From assembly GCA_964389925.1 (NCBI GenBank), contig CAYMGE010000009.1, positions 1-64,000 on the forward strand: a stretch of DNA of 64,000 nucleotides. Reading direction: 5' to 3'. Below, piece after piece: positions 8,322-17,672 of the stretch. The notes under the pieces were generated by a model. That model was not told the DNA's origin. It did not search any database and worked only from the letters and a program-made list of their open reading frames with translations. The stretch is from CALECP01 sp964389925 (GTDB lineage: Bacteria; Chloroflexota; Anaerolineae; Promineifilales; Promineifilaceae). How positions within the stretch are numbered: the stretch's first letter is position 1; the number at the start of each line of letters is the position of its first letter. Both the position numbers and the translations under genes were made by a program.

Positions 8322-9899
8322 ATGCACATTATGACAACTTTGATGAACCCCCGTCTGCGTGAACGTGAATATATTTTTGCCATCGGCCGCGCTCTTATGA
8401 ATGAGACCGAAATCAATGAGGTGTTGCGCGTCATTTTGCACGCCGTCACCGACTTGGTGTCGTCCAAAGTGGGAGTTGTCATCATGACAGAGCCAGAGGA
8501 AGAGGCGTTTCGCGTCGTTGCCACCTATGGAATGCCCAGCCGCGTTCTGAATAAATTTGCCCCACTTGTGCAGGGTGTCCCCTATTCACACGGGCGCATC
8601 CGCGAGGCACTCGACGAGGTTAGAGAGGCTGTCAAGGCGATGGCGCGGGAGACGGATAAGACGTTGCTCAAGTCGATTGGGCTGCCCATGTACAGCGGTG
8701 ACACAATTATTGGCGCAATTTTTGTCTTTCACGCCCATCAATACACGATCACGGATGGCCTTGCCCGCTTCTTGCAGAGCTTCGCAACATGGGCAGCCAT
8801 CGCAGTTAAAAATGCCCGTCTTTATGAGGCAAATGTCGCGGAAAGGCAGCGACTCAACGCCATTATTCAGCAGAGTGCCGATGGGGTCATGATTCTCGAC
8901 CAATCGCTTCACATCACCACGTTCAACGCTGCTTTGACGCACATGACGGGAATGCCCTCGCACAAAGCAATCGGTCAATACCACGATGATGTGCTAAAGC
9001 TTAGGCATCTTCGCACAGAGATGGATTTGAGAGAGGCGTTGGCAAATGGGTGGCCATTGCAGGGCGGGCGACATCTCTATGTAGAGGGGGATTATTGGCG
9101 TAAAGATGGACAAAAAGTTGCGTTAGGCGTGACGTATGCGCCACTGATTAACGAGCGCGACAAAATGACCAATATCATCGCCAACGTGCGCGATTTGACA
9201 CGCTATCGTGAAGAGGAAAAATTGCACAAAACGTTTATCTCTGTTGTTGGGCATGAGTTGAAAACGCCTGTTGCGATCATCAAAGGATTTGCCGGCACGC
9301 TACAGCGGGAGGATGTTGAGTGGCCGCGTGCAACGGTGGTTGACTATATGACCACGATAGAGGAAGAAGCGGACAGTCTGACAGAACTGATTGACAATCT
9401 GCTTGAAGCATCGCGGCTGCAATCGGGGACGTTTGTATTGGATATTAACAACGATGTTTCAATCTCGTCATTAGCGCGGCACATCGGCCGAAAATTCCAG
9501 CAGCAAACGAATCAGCATACACTTGTTATCGATTTTCCTGAGCATTTTCCAGAGGTGACGGCCGATGAACGCCGCTTAACCCAAGTCTTCAATAATCTGA
9601 TCAGCAACGCGATCAAATACTCACCCGATGGCGGAACAATCACCATCAGCGGCCGCGAGACGGGTAAACATGCCATCATCTCCATCATTGACAGCGGCAT
9701 CGGTATTCCACAGCACCAGCGGCATCGCATATTCCAGCAGTTCTCGCGGCTCGACAATGCCCTCAGTCGCAAAACGGAAGGGACGGGGCTTGGTTTGTTT
9801 TTGACAAAAGCGATTGTTGAGGCACACAATGGACAGATTTGGTTTGAAAATAATCCAGATGGTGCTGGTACGATTTTTTCATTCTCGCTGCCATTGTAA
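8322..9899 (+). CDS. GAF-PAS sensor histidine kinase
   Basis: 525 aa, no membrane segment, so cytoplasmic. Order: GAF domain (about 20-175), PAS (about 180-295, QQSADGVMILDQSLHITTFN), HisKA with phospho-acceptor His311 in VVGHELKTP, and HATPase (N box NNLISNAIKYSPDGG, G1 DSGIGIP, G2 GTGLGLFLTKAIVEAHNG). The start codon is not fixed by a Shine-Dalgarno; Met1, Met4 and Met8 are all possible. No response regulator is adjacent. The orphan NarL-type regulator at 4266 or the single-domain receiver at 14157 could be partners (inference). Confidence 0.88.
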   Translation: MHIMTTLMNPRLREREYIFAIGRALMNETEINEVLRVILHAVTDLVSSKVGVVIMTEPEEEAFRVVATYGMPSRVLNKFAPLVQGVPYSHGRIREALDEVREAVKAMARETDKTLLKSIGLPMYSGDTIIGAIFVFHAHQYTITDGLARFLQSFATWAAIAVKNARLYEANVAERQRLNAIIQQSADGVMILDQSLHITTFNAALTHMTGMPSHKAIGQYHDDVLKLRHLRTEMDLREALANGWPLQGGRHLYVEGDYWRKDGQKVALGVTYAPLINERDKMTNIIANVRDLTRYREEEKLHKTFISVVGHELKTPVAIIKGFAGTLQREDVEWPRATVVDYMTTIEEEADSLTELIDNLLEASRLQSGTFVLDINNDVSISSLARHIGRKFQQQTNQHTLVIDFPEHFPEVTADERRLTQVFNNLISNAIKYSPDGGTITISGRETGKHAIISIIDSGIGIPQHQRHRIFQQFSRLDNALSRKTEGTGLGLFLTKAIVEAHNGQIWFENNPDGAGTIFSFSLPL

Positions 9900-9966
9900 G
9901 CTTCGACCAGCATGGTAATTTCAGGCTATTTGGCGTGTCTCAAATGAGTATTGCACAAAACGACGC

Positions 9967-9972
9967 TATAAT
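9967..9972 (+). promoter_or_regulatory. Candidate -10 (TATAAT) for sucA-sucB
   Basis: Perfect TATAAT, 85 bases before the sucA start at 10057. No matching -35 at 16-18 bases is evident. Confidence 0.35.
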
Positions 9973-10056
9973 TCCCGCTCGATCTTGTAGATTGTAAATG
10001 TCAAAATATATCAAACAGGTATTCTGTTTAAGAAGGCGGCAACGAATTTAGAAACA

Positions 10057-12819
10057 ATGAAACTCGCTGTCGTTGATTGTTCTATGCACATCAATGAACT
10101 ATTTCACGGTGTAAATGCGGGATATATGTGGGAGCTTTATGAACAGTATGAAGCTGACCCAACATCCGTTTCGCAAAGCACGCGCACATTATTTGAAAAT
10201 TGGGCACCGAGCGAGAATGGTGCCTCTGTCCATGGTCAGGAAGCGTCTGCACAAGTGTCGTTTAGGGCAGATACACGCTCGGCCGATGTCGCCAACGCCG
10301 CCCAAAAAATTCGTGACTTTGGGCATCTCGGCGCAAAGATAGACCCGCTCGGCACAGCACGCACAAAAAATCGCGTTTTAGATATTGATGCGTTGTTGTC
10401 GGGTGATTTTGCCTCTCTGCCCAGCGACATCATCGGCGCACCGATTGCAGAGCGCACCAACAATGCGTCACAGGCTTTGGCAGAACTAAAGCGCGTTTAT
10501 ATGGGTTCGATTGGGTTCGACGTGGCGCATATTTATGACGCGAAGGAGCGAGAATGGTTGCGAGAGGCGGCCGAATCGCGCCGCTATCATCCCGACAACA
10601 TGCCTGTTGATGAGCGCGAGTTACTGCAACTGTTAACCCGCACTGAAGGATTTGAGCAGTTTCTGCACACCACCTTTCAAGGCAAAAAACGCTTTTCGAT
10701 TGAAGGGTTAGACGTGATGGTTCCATTGCTAGAGGAGATTTTGCAGCGGGCGGCCGAGCAGGACATCTACGATATTTTGATCGGTATGGCGCATCGTGGA
10801 CGGCTGAACGTCTTAGCCCACACAATGCAAAAGCCTTATGCTGAACTGTTGGCTGAGTTCAAAGATGCGTATGTCCTACACGGTGATGACTATACAGGCG
10901 ATGTCAAATATCACTACGGCTATAAGCGCAAAATTAAGGGCAAAGTTGAACTCACTGTCGCAATGGCGGATAACCCCAGTCATCTTGAGTTAGTCAATCC
11001 CGTCATTGAAGGGATGACACGGGCGGCCGGCTCCATTACCGATCATCGCGGTCAGGTTAAGTTTGACCCACTCGCTGTACTACCCATTTTAATCCATGGC
11101 GATGCGGCGTTTGCCGGGCAAGGCATTGTTCCCGAAACGCTTAATCTCAGCCGCCTACCCGGCTGGCGCACGGGTGGAACGATTCATATCATCGCCAACA
11201 ATCAAATTGGCTTCACAACAGACAATGAGGAGTCGCGCAGCACGCTTTACGCCAGCGATCTTGCCAAGGGGTTTGAAATCCCGATTATCCACGTCAATGC
11301 AGATGATGTCCTAGCTTGTATCGAAGTTGCGCGATTTGCGATGGCTTATCAGACAGAGTTCGAGAAAGATTTTCTGATCGACCTCGTTGGCTATCGTCGC
11401 TATGGGCATAACGAGGGGGATGAGCCACGCATGACCCAGCCGATCATGTATGGGCAGATCGACGCTCACCCAACCGTCCGCAAACGGTTTGCCGATCAAT
11501 TGGTCGAGCGTGGTGTGATTACGCTTGAAGAAGCAGAGCAGATGGTTTCGGACCACTTTGCAGAAATGACTGAGGTGCTTGAGAATTTGGAACTGAAGCC
11601 CGTGCCACCGCCAGAGTTTAAGGCCAGTGTGCATGAGTATCGTATGTGGGAGACACAAGTTCCTATCGAAACGCTCCAACGTTACAATGAGGAGCTTTTG
11701 CAACTGCCTGATGGGTTTGAGGTGCAGAGGGGATTAAAGCGCGTTCTCGGCCGAAGAGCTAAAGTCAACGATCTACATGATGAAAGCATCGACTGGGGAC
11801 ACGCTGAGTCGCTCGCCTTTGCAACTATTTTGGCAGAAGGAACGCCTATCCGCATCACGGGCGAAGATGTCGAACGCGGCACATTTAGCCATCGTCATGC
11901 TGTGCTTCGTAACATGCAAGATGGTAGCCGCTACATCCCGTTACAACAGTTTGAAGATGCTAAAGCGACGTTTGAAGCTCGCAATTCGGCTTTGAGCGAA
12001 AATGCCGCCGTTGGCTTTGAATATGGTTATGCGCTTGAGAAACCGCACAGCATGGTGCTGTGGGAAGGGCAGTTTGGCGATTTTGTCAACGGGGCGCAGC
12101 CGATTATCGACGAATATATTGTGAGCGGGAATGCAAAATGGAACCATCACGCCCCGCTCGTTTTGTTATTGCCACACGGGTATGAGGGGCAAGGGCCTGA
12201 CCATTCGACGGCACGCCTCGAACGTTGGCTGCAAATGGCGGCCGATCGCAATATGCGAATCGTCAACCCAACGACAGCAGCACAATATTACCATTTGTTG
12301 CGGCGACACAAGTTACACTTGGAAGCAGACCCGCGCCCGCTCATTGTCATGTCACCAAAGAGCCTGCTGCGCCATCCGCTGGCAAAGTCGTCATTTGACC
12401 AGTTGGCAAATGGCTATTTTATGCCCGTGATTGATGATCCAACCGTAGGCAATCGACGTGAGCAAATTAAGCGACTCGTTTTGTGTAGCGGCAAAGTTTA
12501 TGTTGATGCGATGATAAGCGATCATCGCCCCGAAGAGCCGCACGTCGCTTTTGTGCGCGTTGAGCAACTCTATCGCTTCCCGCTCGAACAAATTGCGGAA
12601 GTGATGTCGCTCTACCCAAATTTGGAAGAGATCGTCTGGATGCAAGAGGAGCCGCGCAACACGGGGGCATGGTACTATGCGAAGCCGCTGATTGATGAAG
12701 TGTTGAACGGGTTGCCGTTGCGCTACATCGGCCGCCCCCATCGCGCCAGCCCGGCCGAAGGCTCAATGTCATGGCATAAAGTCAATCAAGAAAATATCAT
12801 TTTACAAGCGTATCAGTGA
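10057..12819 (+). CDS. sucA: 2-oxoglutarate dehydrogenase E1 component
   Basis: 920 aa, usual length for the thiamine diphosphate-dependent E1o subunit of the TCA cycle. The N-terminal E1o segment (GVNAGYMWELYEQYEADP, about 18-48) is present, then the dehydrogenase core with GMAHRGRLNVLAH, NPSHLELVNPVIEG, GDAAFAGQGIVPETLNLS (ThDP region) and IANNQIGFTTDNE. The C-terminal transketolase-like region has WGHAESLAFATILAEGTPIR and VWMQEEPRNTGAWYYAKPL. Met1 at 10057 or Met10 at 10084 could be the start; neither has a good Shine-Dalgarno. The E2 gene follows after 59 bases, so the two are probably cotranscribed. The E3 (lpd) gene is not in the window. Confidence 0.95.
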   Translation: MKLAVVDCSMHINELFHGVNAGYMWELYEQYEADPTSVSQSTRTLFENWAPSENGASVHGQEASAQVSFRADTRSADVANAAQKIRDFGHLGAKIDPLGTARTKNRVLDIDALLSGDFASLPSDIIGAPIAERTNNASQALAELKRVYMGSIGFDVAHIYDAKEREWLREAAESRRYHPDNMPVDERELLQLLTRTEGFEQFLHTTFQGKKRFSIEGLDVMVPLLEEILQRAAEQDIYDILIGMAHRGRLNVLAHTMQKPYAELLAEFKDAYVLHGDDYTGDVKYHYGYKRKIKGKVELTVAMADNPSHLELVNPVIEGMTRAAGSITDHRGQVKFDPLAVLPILIHGDAAFAGQGIVPETLNLSRLPGWRTGGTIHIIANNQIGFTTDNEESRSTLYASDLAKGFEIPIIHVNADDVLACIEVARFAMAYQTEFEKDFLIDLVGYRRYGHNEGDEPRMTQPIMYGQIDAHPTVRKRFADQLVERGVITLEEAEQMVSDHFAEMTEVLENLELKPVPPPEFKASVHEYRMWETQVPIETLQRYNEELLQLPDGFEVQRGLKRVLGRRAKVNDLHDESIDWGHAESLAFATILAEGTPIRITGEDVERGTFSHRHAVLRNMQDGSRYIPLQQFEDAKATFEARNSALSENAAVGFEYGYALEKPHSMVLWEGQFGDFVNGAQPIIDEYIVSGNAKWNHHAPLVLLLPHGYEGQGPDHSTARLERWLQMAADRNMRIVNPTTAAQYYHLLRRHKLHLEADPRPLIVMSPKSLLRHPLAKSSFDQLANGYFMPVIDDPTVGNRREQIKRLVLCSGKVYVDAMISDHRPEEPHVAFVRVEQLYRFPLEQIAEVMSLYPNLEEIVWMQEEPRNTGAWYYAKPLIDEVLNGLPLRYIGRPHRASPAEGSMSWHKVNQENIILQAYQ

Positions 12820-12878
12820 ACGATATCCAAGAGCATTTTGTTCATAGATGGCTGTTTACGGATTTGGAGCAAACAATA

Positions 12879-14132
12879 ATGGCAACAAACGTAGTTGTAC
12901 CCGCACTGGGTGAATCGGTGGTCGAGGCGACCGTCGGAGATTGGAATGTAAAGGTTGGCGATGTTGTGAACATTGGCGATCTGTTGGTTGAATTGCAGAC
13001 AGACAAGGTTGATTTGGAGGTAACGGCCGATGTTGCTGGCACAGTCAGTGACATTTTGAAAGCGACTGACGAAGATGTCGAGATTGGTGAGACATTGGCT
13101 GTGATTAATGAGTCGGGAGATGCGGCAGAGGAGTCACACTCAAAAAATACAGGTGAGACGGTTGAATCTCCCAAGCGCGTGACGATTACGGAATCTTCGC
13201 GTTCCATCGCGTCGCCAGTGGCGCGACGGATTGCGGCCGAGCAAGGCATTGATCTGGCTAACATTAGTGGAAGCGGTCGCGGCGGCAAGGTCATGAAATC
13301 AGATGTCACTGGGAAACCAGAGCCGAAAACAGCGTCCCCCATTGCGGTGGCTTCGCCATCGGCCGAAGCAGTTGCCAAGCCACAACGCGATAGCTCTGCT
13401 ACCTCAGCGCTCGCTGAAATTTTCGGCAATCAGGCACGCGAAGAACGCATTAAGATGTCTCGTCGTCGTCGCACGATTGCTAAAAATCTAGTGCAAGCAC
13501 AGCAGACAGCCGCTATGCTGACCACCTTCCAAGAGGTGGACATGCACAGCGTGATGGAGCTTCGCACGCGCCGCAAAGCGTGGTTCGAGGAGAAGTTCGG
13601 CACGCGCTTGGGCTTCATGTCTTTCTTTGTCAAAGCGACCGTTGTGGCATTGAAAGAACATCCACGACTCAACGCAGAAATTGATGGCGATCAGATGGTG
13701 CTGAAAAAGTACTATGACATCGGGATTGCGGTCGGCGTTGAGGAAGGGCTGGTTGTGCCAGTTGTGCGGAATGCCGATCAGCTTTCATTTGCGGAAATCG
13801 AAAAGAAAATCCGCGAACTTGGCAAAGCAGCGCGTGATGGCAAACTTGAAATTGCGGACATGATGGGAGGCACGTTCACCATCACGAACGGGGGTGTATT
13901 TGGGTCAATGTTGTCAACCCCAATCTTGAATTCGCCACAGGTAGGCATTTTGGGAATGCACAACATTGTGCAGCGGCCTGTAGTGGTGGATGGTGAAGTG
14001 GTCGTTCGGCCGATCATGTACCTCGCCATGAGCTACGATCATCGCATCGTGGATGGCAACACCGCCGTGCGCTTCCTCTATCGCGTCAAAGAGTTGATCG
14101 AAGACCCAGAGGATTTGATGTTGGCGGGCTAG
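12879..14132 (+). CDS. sucB: Dihydrolipoamide succinyltransferase (E2 of 2-oxoglutarate dehydrogenase)
   Basis: 417 aa. The start at 12879 is preceded by GGAGC at eight bases and begins MATNVVVPALGES, the usual first residues of the lipoyl domain. A frame extension back to a GTG overlapping the sucA stop is less likely. Domains: lipoyl (about 1-75, lipoylated Lys in LQTDKVDLEVTAD), peripheral subunit-binding (SPVARRIAAEQGIDLANISG, about 108-145), an Ala/Pro linker, and the catalytic acyltransferase (about 190-415) ending with the active-site motif SYDHRIVDGNTAVRFL. A CGGCCG palindrome sits just past the stop, one of the few outside a gene. Confidence 0.95.
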   Translation: MATNVVVPALGESVVEATVGDWNVKVGDVVNIGDLLVELQTDKVDLEVTADVAGTVSDILKATDEDVEIGETLAVINESGDAAEESHSKNTGETVESPKRVTITESSRSIASPVARRIAAEQGIDLANISGSGRGGKVMKSDVTGKPEPKTASPIAVASPSAEAVAKPQRDSSATSALAEIFGNQAREERIKMSRRRRTIAKNLVQAQQTAAMLTTFQEVDMHSVMELRTRRKAWFEEKFGTRLGFMSFFVKATVVALKEHPRLNAEIDGDQMVLKKYYDIGIAVGVEEGLVVPVVRNADQLSFAEIEKKIRELGKAARDGKLEIADMMGGTFTITNGGVFGSMLSTPILNSPQVGILGMHNIVQRPVVVDGEVVVRPIMYLAMSYDHRIVDGNTAVRFLYRVKELIEDPEDLMLAG

Positions 14133-14156
14133 ACGGCCGAAATTTTGCTGGTGTCG

Positions 14157-14516
14157 TTACGTGAGAGCGCGAATACGTCGAACCAATTCCCCAACGGTGA
14201 ACGGCTTTTGCAACAAATAACAATTTTCCATGTTGTTTGTGTCAAAGCTGTCACCTGAGAGAAAAAGGATCGGTGTATTCGCGTTTAATACGGTACTACG
14301 AATCTGTTCGGCCGCGACCATGCCATCCATCTGTGGCATGTGGCGATCAAGCATAATCAGTGAAAATGCGTGTTGGCTAGCGGCATCAAGGGCGGCTTGA
14401 CCGTCGTTGACAATGTGTGCGCTTAAACCGTTAATACGTAGCCCAATTCGCACTAAGTTCTGTATATCGCTGTCGTCTTCTGCTAGTAGATAGTCGTTCA
14501 TAGCTCCATAATCCAT
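14157..14516 (-). CDS. Single-domain response regulator (receiver only)
   Basis: About 119 aa, containing only a CheY-like receiver: acidic AEDDSD, phospho-acceptor Asp in LIMLDRHMP (residue 57 from the ATG at 14516), Ser in FLSGDS, Lys in LLQKPF. Start choice is open. The ATG at 14501 has GGAG but only two bases away; the ATG at 14516 has none. It is convergent with sucB, with 24 bases between the stops. No output domain, so it acts in a phosphorelay or by protein contact (inference). Confidence 0.82.
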   Translation of the reverse strand: MDYGAMNDYLLAEDDSDIQNLVRIGLRINGLSAHIVNDGQAALDAASQHAFSLIMLDRHMPQMDGMVAAEQIRSTVLNANTPILFLSGDSFDTNNMENCYLLQKPFTVGELVRRIRALT

Positions 14517-14554
14517 CAATCTGTTTACATTCTAGCTAAACATCAACCAATTAC

Positions 14555-14583
14555 TGTAAATTTGCGTTCAATTTAGGTAGAAT
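14555..14583 (+). promoter_or_regulatory. Candidate promoter for tRNA-Leu
   Basis: TGTAAA, a 17-base spacer and TAGAAT, ending 18 bases before the tRNA 5' end. Confidence 0.4.
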
Positions 14584-14601
14584 ATCCTATATTCACAATT
14601 T

Positions 14602-14683
14602 GGGGCGGTGGCGGAACGGCAGACGCAGCGGACTTAAAATCCGCCGAGCATAGCTCGTGTGGGTTCGAATCCCACCCGCCCTA
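14602..14683 (+). tRNA. tRNA-Leu (anticodon UAA)
   Basis: A class II tRNA folds cleanly. The acceptor stem is GGGGCGG with CCGCCCT (first pair G-U), and the T arm is GTGGG-TTCGAAT-CCCAC. The anticodon stem is GCGGA/TCCGC around loop CTTAAAA with anticodon TAA. The variable arm is long (CGAGCATAGCTCG), as in tRNA-Leu. The discriminator is A and CCA is not encoded. A Rho-independent terminator follows at once. Confidence 0.96.
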
Positions 14684-14688
14684 TAAGA

Positions 14689-14718
14689 AGAGGCTCTTTG
14701 TTGAGCCTCTTTTTGTTT
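14689..14718 (+). terminator. Rho-independent terminator of tRNA-Leu
   Basis: Eight-base stem AGAGGCTC/GAGCCTCT around a TTTGTT loop, followed by TTTTGTTT. Confidence 0.85.
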
Positions 14719-14749
14719 CCAATGATGACAAAATTTGAGGAATGATCAG

Positions 14750-16144
14750 ATGATGCTGGATAAAATAGTTGCGGAATTTGTGCGGCAATATGGGTTGGGT
14801 GGGCAAAAACTAATTGTTGGGGTTTCTGGGGGAATGGATTCACTGGCGTTGCTACATGGGCTGAGAAATATAACGCAGGCACATTTGATTGCCGTGCATG
14901 TGGATCACGGGTTGCGCGAGAACTCGGCCGAAGATGCCCGCTACGTTAAACAAATCTGCGCCAACTGGGACATCCCGTGTATCATCAAAAAGCTCTCCCT
15001 TCAATCAGACAGTGAAGAAACCGCACGGCGCGAACGCTACCGTATCCTTTCAGAAGTTGCCCAAGAGCAAGGTGTGGAGGTCATTGTGACGGCACATCAC
15101 GCCGACGATCAGGTAGAAACTGTGCTGATGAACATTTTGCGTGGGACAGGGAGCGACGGATTGAGCGGGATGGCGGCGGTCAGTGCTGTGCCATACGGTA
15201 TAGATTTGGAGCAGAAATTGTATCGGCCGCTCCTCACCCTACCACGTGCTGAAATCGTTCGTTATTGTCAACAAAATAACATTCAGTTTGTCGAAGACCC
15301 AACCAACCTAGAGAGACGCTACTTTCGTAACCGGGTGCGTCACGAGTTGCTGCCGATTTTAGAGGAATATACGCCGCAAGTTCGCAGACGGTTGCTGCAA
15401 TTGGCAGCGGTGAGTTCGGCCGATTCTGCCCTCCTCCACACCCTCACGGAAAAGAGCTGTGCTACTCTGCTAATTGACTCAGGTAAAAATTGGCTTGAAT
15501 TCGACCTCGTGGCATGGCGTGCGCTGCCTTTGGGGTTGCGCCGTCGCACGTTGCGGTATGCTCTACACACGTTGGATGAAACATTGATAGAGATAGGATT
15601 TACCACCGTTGAGGTGGCAAGAAACGTTGCGGAAAATGGGCAGGTTGGCAAGCGGGTGGCATTACCCAATGGCTGGCAGTTAACCGTCGGATATACGCGA
15701 TTGTTGATTAGCAGGCGAGGGGTTGAGCGACCGTTGGATGTACCACAGATTAAGGGGGAAGTTGCGTTGCCCGTGCCGGGCGAGGTTGAATTGGGTGCAG
15801 GATGGTGGCTATCGGCCGAAATCGTTCAGGCAGTAAACCCCTATCAAGAATCTAGCACTTCCAATATCGTCCATATTCCATATTTGGAGAACTTGGTGGT
15901 GCGCGGCCGACGTTCTGGCGAACGAGTACATCCATTTGGCGCAAGTGGCTCTGCCAAGCTCAAACGCATCATGATCGACCGCAAAATCCCGCAACGAGTC
16001 CGCGAAAATTGGCCATTGGTCGTTGCTGATAACAAAGTCATCTGGCTGGTTGGGGAAGTCCTTAGTGAATTAGGGCGAGTTGAGACAAACTCGACAGTAC
16101 AAATAAGACTGCAACTTAAGCAAGAAGAGAACTTCTCGCCCTAA
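14750..16144 (+). CDS. tilS: tRNA(Ile)-lysidine synthase
   Basis: 464 aa. The start is the ATG at 14750, nine bases after GAGG; the longer frame begins at a TTG overlapping this site. The N-terminal PP-loop ATP pyrophosphatase signature is SGGMDSLAL (in LIVGVSGGMDSLALLHGL), followed by HVDHGLRENSAED and ADDQVETVLMNILRGTG. The RYFRNRVRHELLP segment and the C-terminal TilS substrate domains (about 190-300 and 380-460, GERVHPFGASGSAKLKR) complete the enzyme. It modifies the wobble C34 of tRNA-Ile(CAU) to lysidine and is normally essential. It lies directly downstream of a tRNA gene but behind that gene's terminator. Confidence 0.93.
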   Translation: MMLDKIVAEFVRQYGLGGQKLIVGVSGGMDSLALLHGLRNITQAHLIAVHVDHGLRENSAEDARYVKQICANWDIPCIIKKLSLQSDSEETARRERYRILSEVAQEQGVEVIVTAHHADDQVETVLMNILRGTGSDGLSGMAAVSAVPYGIDLEQKLYRPLLTLPRAEIVRYCQQNNIQFVEDPTNLERRYFRNRVRHELLPILEEYTPQVRRRLLQLAAVSSADSALLHTLTEKSCATLLIDSGKNWLEFDLVAWRALPLGLRRRTLRYALHTLDETLIEIGFTTVEVARNVAENGQVGKRVALPNGWQLTVGYTRLLISRRGVERPLDVPQIKGEVALPVPGEVELGAGWWLSAEIVQAVNPYQESSTSNIVHIPYLENLVVRGRRSGERVHPFGASGSAKLKRIMIDRKIPQRVRENWPLVVADNKVIWLVGEVLSELGRVETNSTVQIRLQLKQEENFSP

Positions 16145-16167
16145 CAGAAATGATGTTTCACCAATTT

Positions 16168-16884
16168 TTATTCGGTTGGAATCTCGCCCAACATTACTAA
16201 GCTCATTCGCTCAATTTGTGCCGCTGAACGCACTTTGGGGTCAAGATATTCGACAAGTAGAGCTAGACCGACTCCAGCCGCAATAGCAACAAATATCCGT
16301 AATGGGAGATCGCCTATATAGACAGACAGTTCTGGTTTGAATTCCTCTACAAGCACACGGTCAATTGGGACAACACGTGCGGGTGTATTTCGTAATTGAG
16401 GAATCACGAGGTCGTTCTCTCGCAGCACCTCTGTCGCTATATTGGCAATTGTCTCAACAACTTCCTCGTCAAAGTGGCGAACGACGACAGTTAACTCGCT
16501 GCGAATTGTGCCAGAGGAAACAATTTTCTCGACCTCTCGCGTATCTAGGTCAAATTCTTCATAGAGTTGTGGATGGTCTACTTCAAGCCGATCCGAGATG
16601 CGCCCTGAGAAATCAGTCCCTTCCGTCCAACCTTTGACACCATTGACCACATACTGAGAAACGATCCATGACCAATTGCGTGCCTGCTCTTCTGTAAAGG
16701 TATCGGGGGCAGGCTCTTGCCCGACGATATATTTGACGGATGACTGATAGATAGTCAAGGGCTGGTTAAAGGTGAGGATCGAAACCAACACGACAATAAC
16801 GATAGGAATAAGGATCATTGGCCGACGACGACGCACGATGTCGATGTAAACGCGGAGTTCAGTAAAAGCAGCTTTGTAAAACAT
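16168..16884 (-). CDS. Wzz-like chain-length determinant, copy 2
   Basis: 238 aa with two transmembrane segments (about 20-40 and 205-222) framing a periplasmic alpha/beta domain of about 165 residues. This is the plan of polysaccharide co-polymerases (Wzz/CapA/YveK). It shares with the adjacent upstream gene the pattern YIVGQEP-YLVSHDP, W-V-YV-GW-GTDF, SSGTIRSELTVV-SSGAIRSRLIVA and the ending LGEIP(S/T), so the two arose by tandem duplication. No Tyr-rich tail or BY-kinase domain is attached. It starts two bases after the stop of its paralogue, so the two are cotranscribed. Confidence 0.78.
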   Translation of the reverse strand: MFYKAAFTELRVYIDIVRRRRPMILIPIVIVVLVSILTFNQPLTIYQSSVKYIVGQEPAPDTFTEEQARNWSWIVSQYVVNGVKGWTEGTDFSGRISDRLEVDHPQLYEEFDLDTREVEKIVSSGTIRSELTVVVRHFDEEVVETIANIATEVLRENDLVIPQLRNTPARVVPIDRVLVEEFKPELSVYIGDLPLRIFVAIAAGVGLALLVEYLDPKVRSAAQIERMSLVMLGEIPTE

Positions 16885-16886
16885 GG

Positions 16887-17579
16887 TTATGTGCTAGGTA
16901 TTTCGCCTAGTACGGGGAGGTTTAAGAGGCGTAAACTGTGACGACTGTCAATGATTGGATCACGGAAAGCGAGAAAAACAGCTGCGAGAAGCCCTGAGAG
17001 GAGTGACCCCGCGATCCGTATAGGGAGTGCAAAAATTTGGCTGAGAGTTGGATTGATTTCCTGAACAGAAAATTCGGGGTCAAGCGGCCGAACACGCGGT
17101 TTTGACAGTTGAAATTGAGGCACATCTAACCCTTCATTATCTACGTCGAGCAGTTCTGCATATCCAGCAGCGGCGACCAATTCCGCCTCCTCTTTGTCTA
17201 GGCTGGCATAGGCAACAATGAGACGGCTACGAATTGCACCTGAGCTAACTGCGCCACTTACTTGGTCAATCTCCATATCTGCACCGTAATCGGCTGAAAT
17301 TCGCTCGCTGACCCGTTCTGCAAAATCAGTCCCTTGTATCCAATCAGACAGGCTGTATGTGACATATTCGGACATGACCCAATGATAATATCGCTCCTCT
17401 TCAACGTCCAACGTTGAGTCCAGCGGATCATGGCTAACCAGATAGTTTGTTTCAATACGATAAACGGTCTGCGCTGGCTGATAAGTGTAGATTGACACAA
17501 TAGCAACAACACCCATTACAATCAAAGCAATAAGCCAATAACGTCGCATCTTTCCCACAAAATCCTTAAAACTTTGCAT
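16887..17579 (-). CDS. Wzz-like chain-length determinant, copy 1
   Basis: 230 aa with membrane segments at about 15-33 and 190-208 and a periplasmic domain between them. Same architecture and shared motifs as the following gene (VSHDP, GTDFAERVSERI, SSGAIRSRLIVAYA, LGEIPST). A role in capsule or exopolysaccharide chain length or export is by family. No polymerase or flippase is nearby, so the polymer system must lie elsewhere, or the pair serves the LCP/glycosyltransferase products (inference). Confidence 0.78.
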   Translation of the reverse strand: MQSFKDFVGKMRRYWLIALIVMGVVAIVSIYTYQPAQTVYRIETNYLVSHDPLDSTLDVEEERYYHWVMSEYVTYSLSDWIQGTDFAERVSERISADYGADMEIDQVSGAVSSGAIRSRLIVAYASLDKEEAELVAAAGYAELLDVDNEGLDVPQFQLSKPRVRPLDPEFSVQEINPTLSQIFALPIRIAGSLLSGLLAAVFLAFRDPIIDSRHSLRLLNLPVLGEIPST

Positions 17580-17672
17580 CCGATCTCTCCACTACATGTG
17601 ATGTGGATCACATCATACCCGTTGCGTTTGAAAAGACAACGGGCGTGAAGTGAGCGTTTAGGAAACGCGGGG

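Noticed and set aside
14634..14882. 82-aa minus-strand frame
   Set aside because: It runs antisense through the tRNA-Leu and its terminator into tilS; no coding character.
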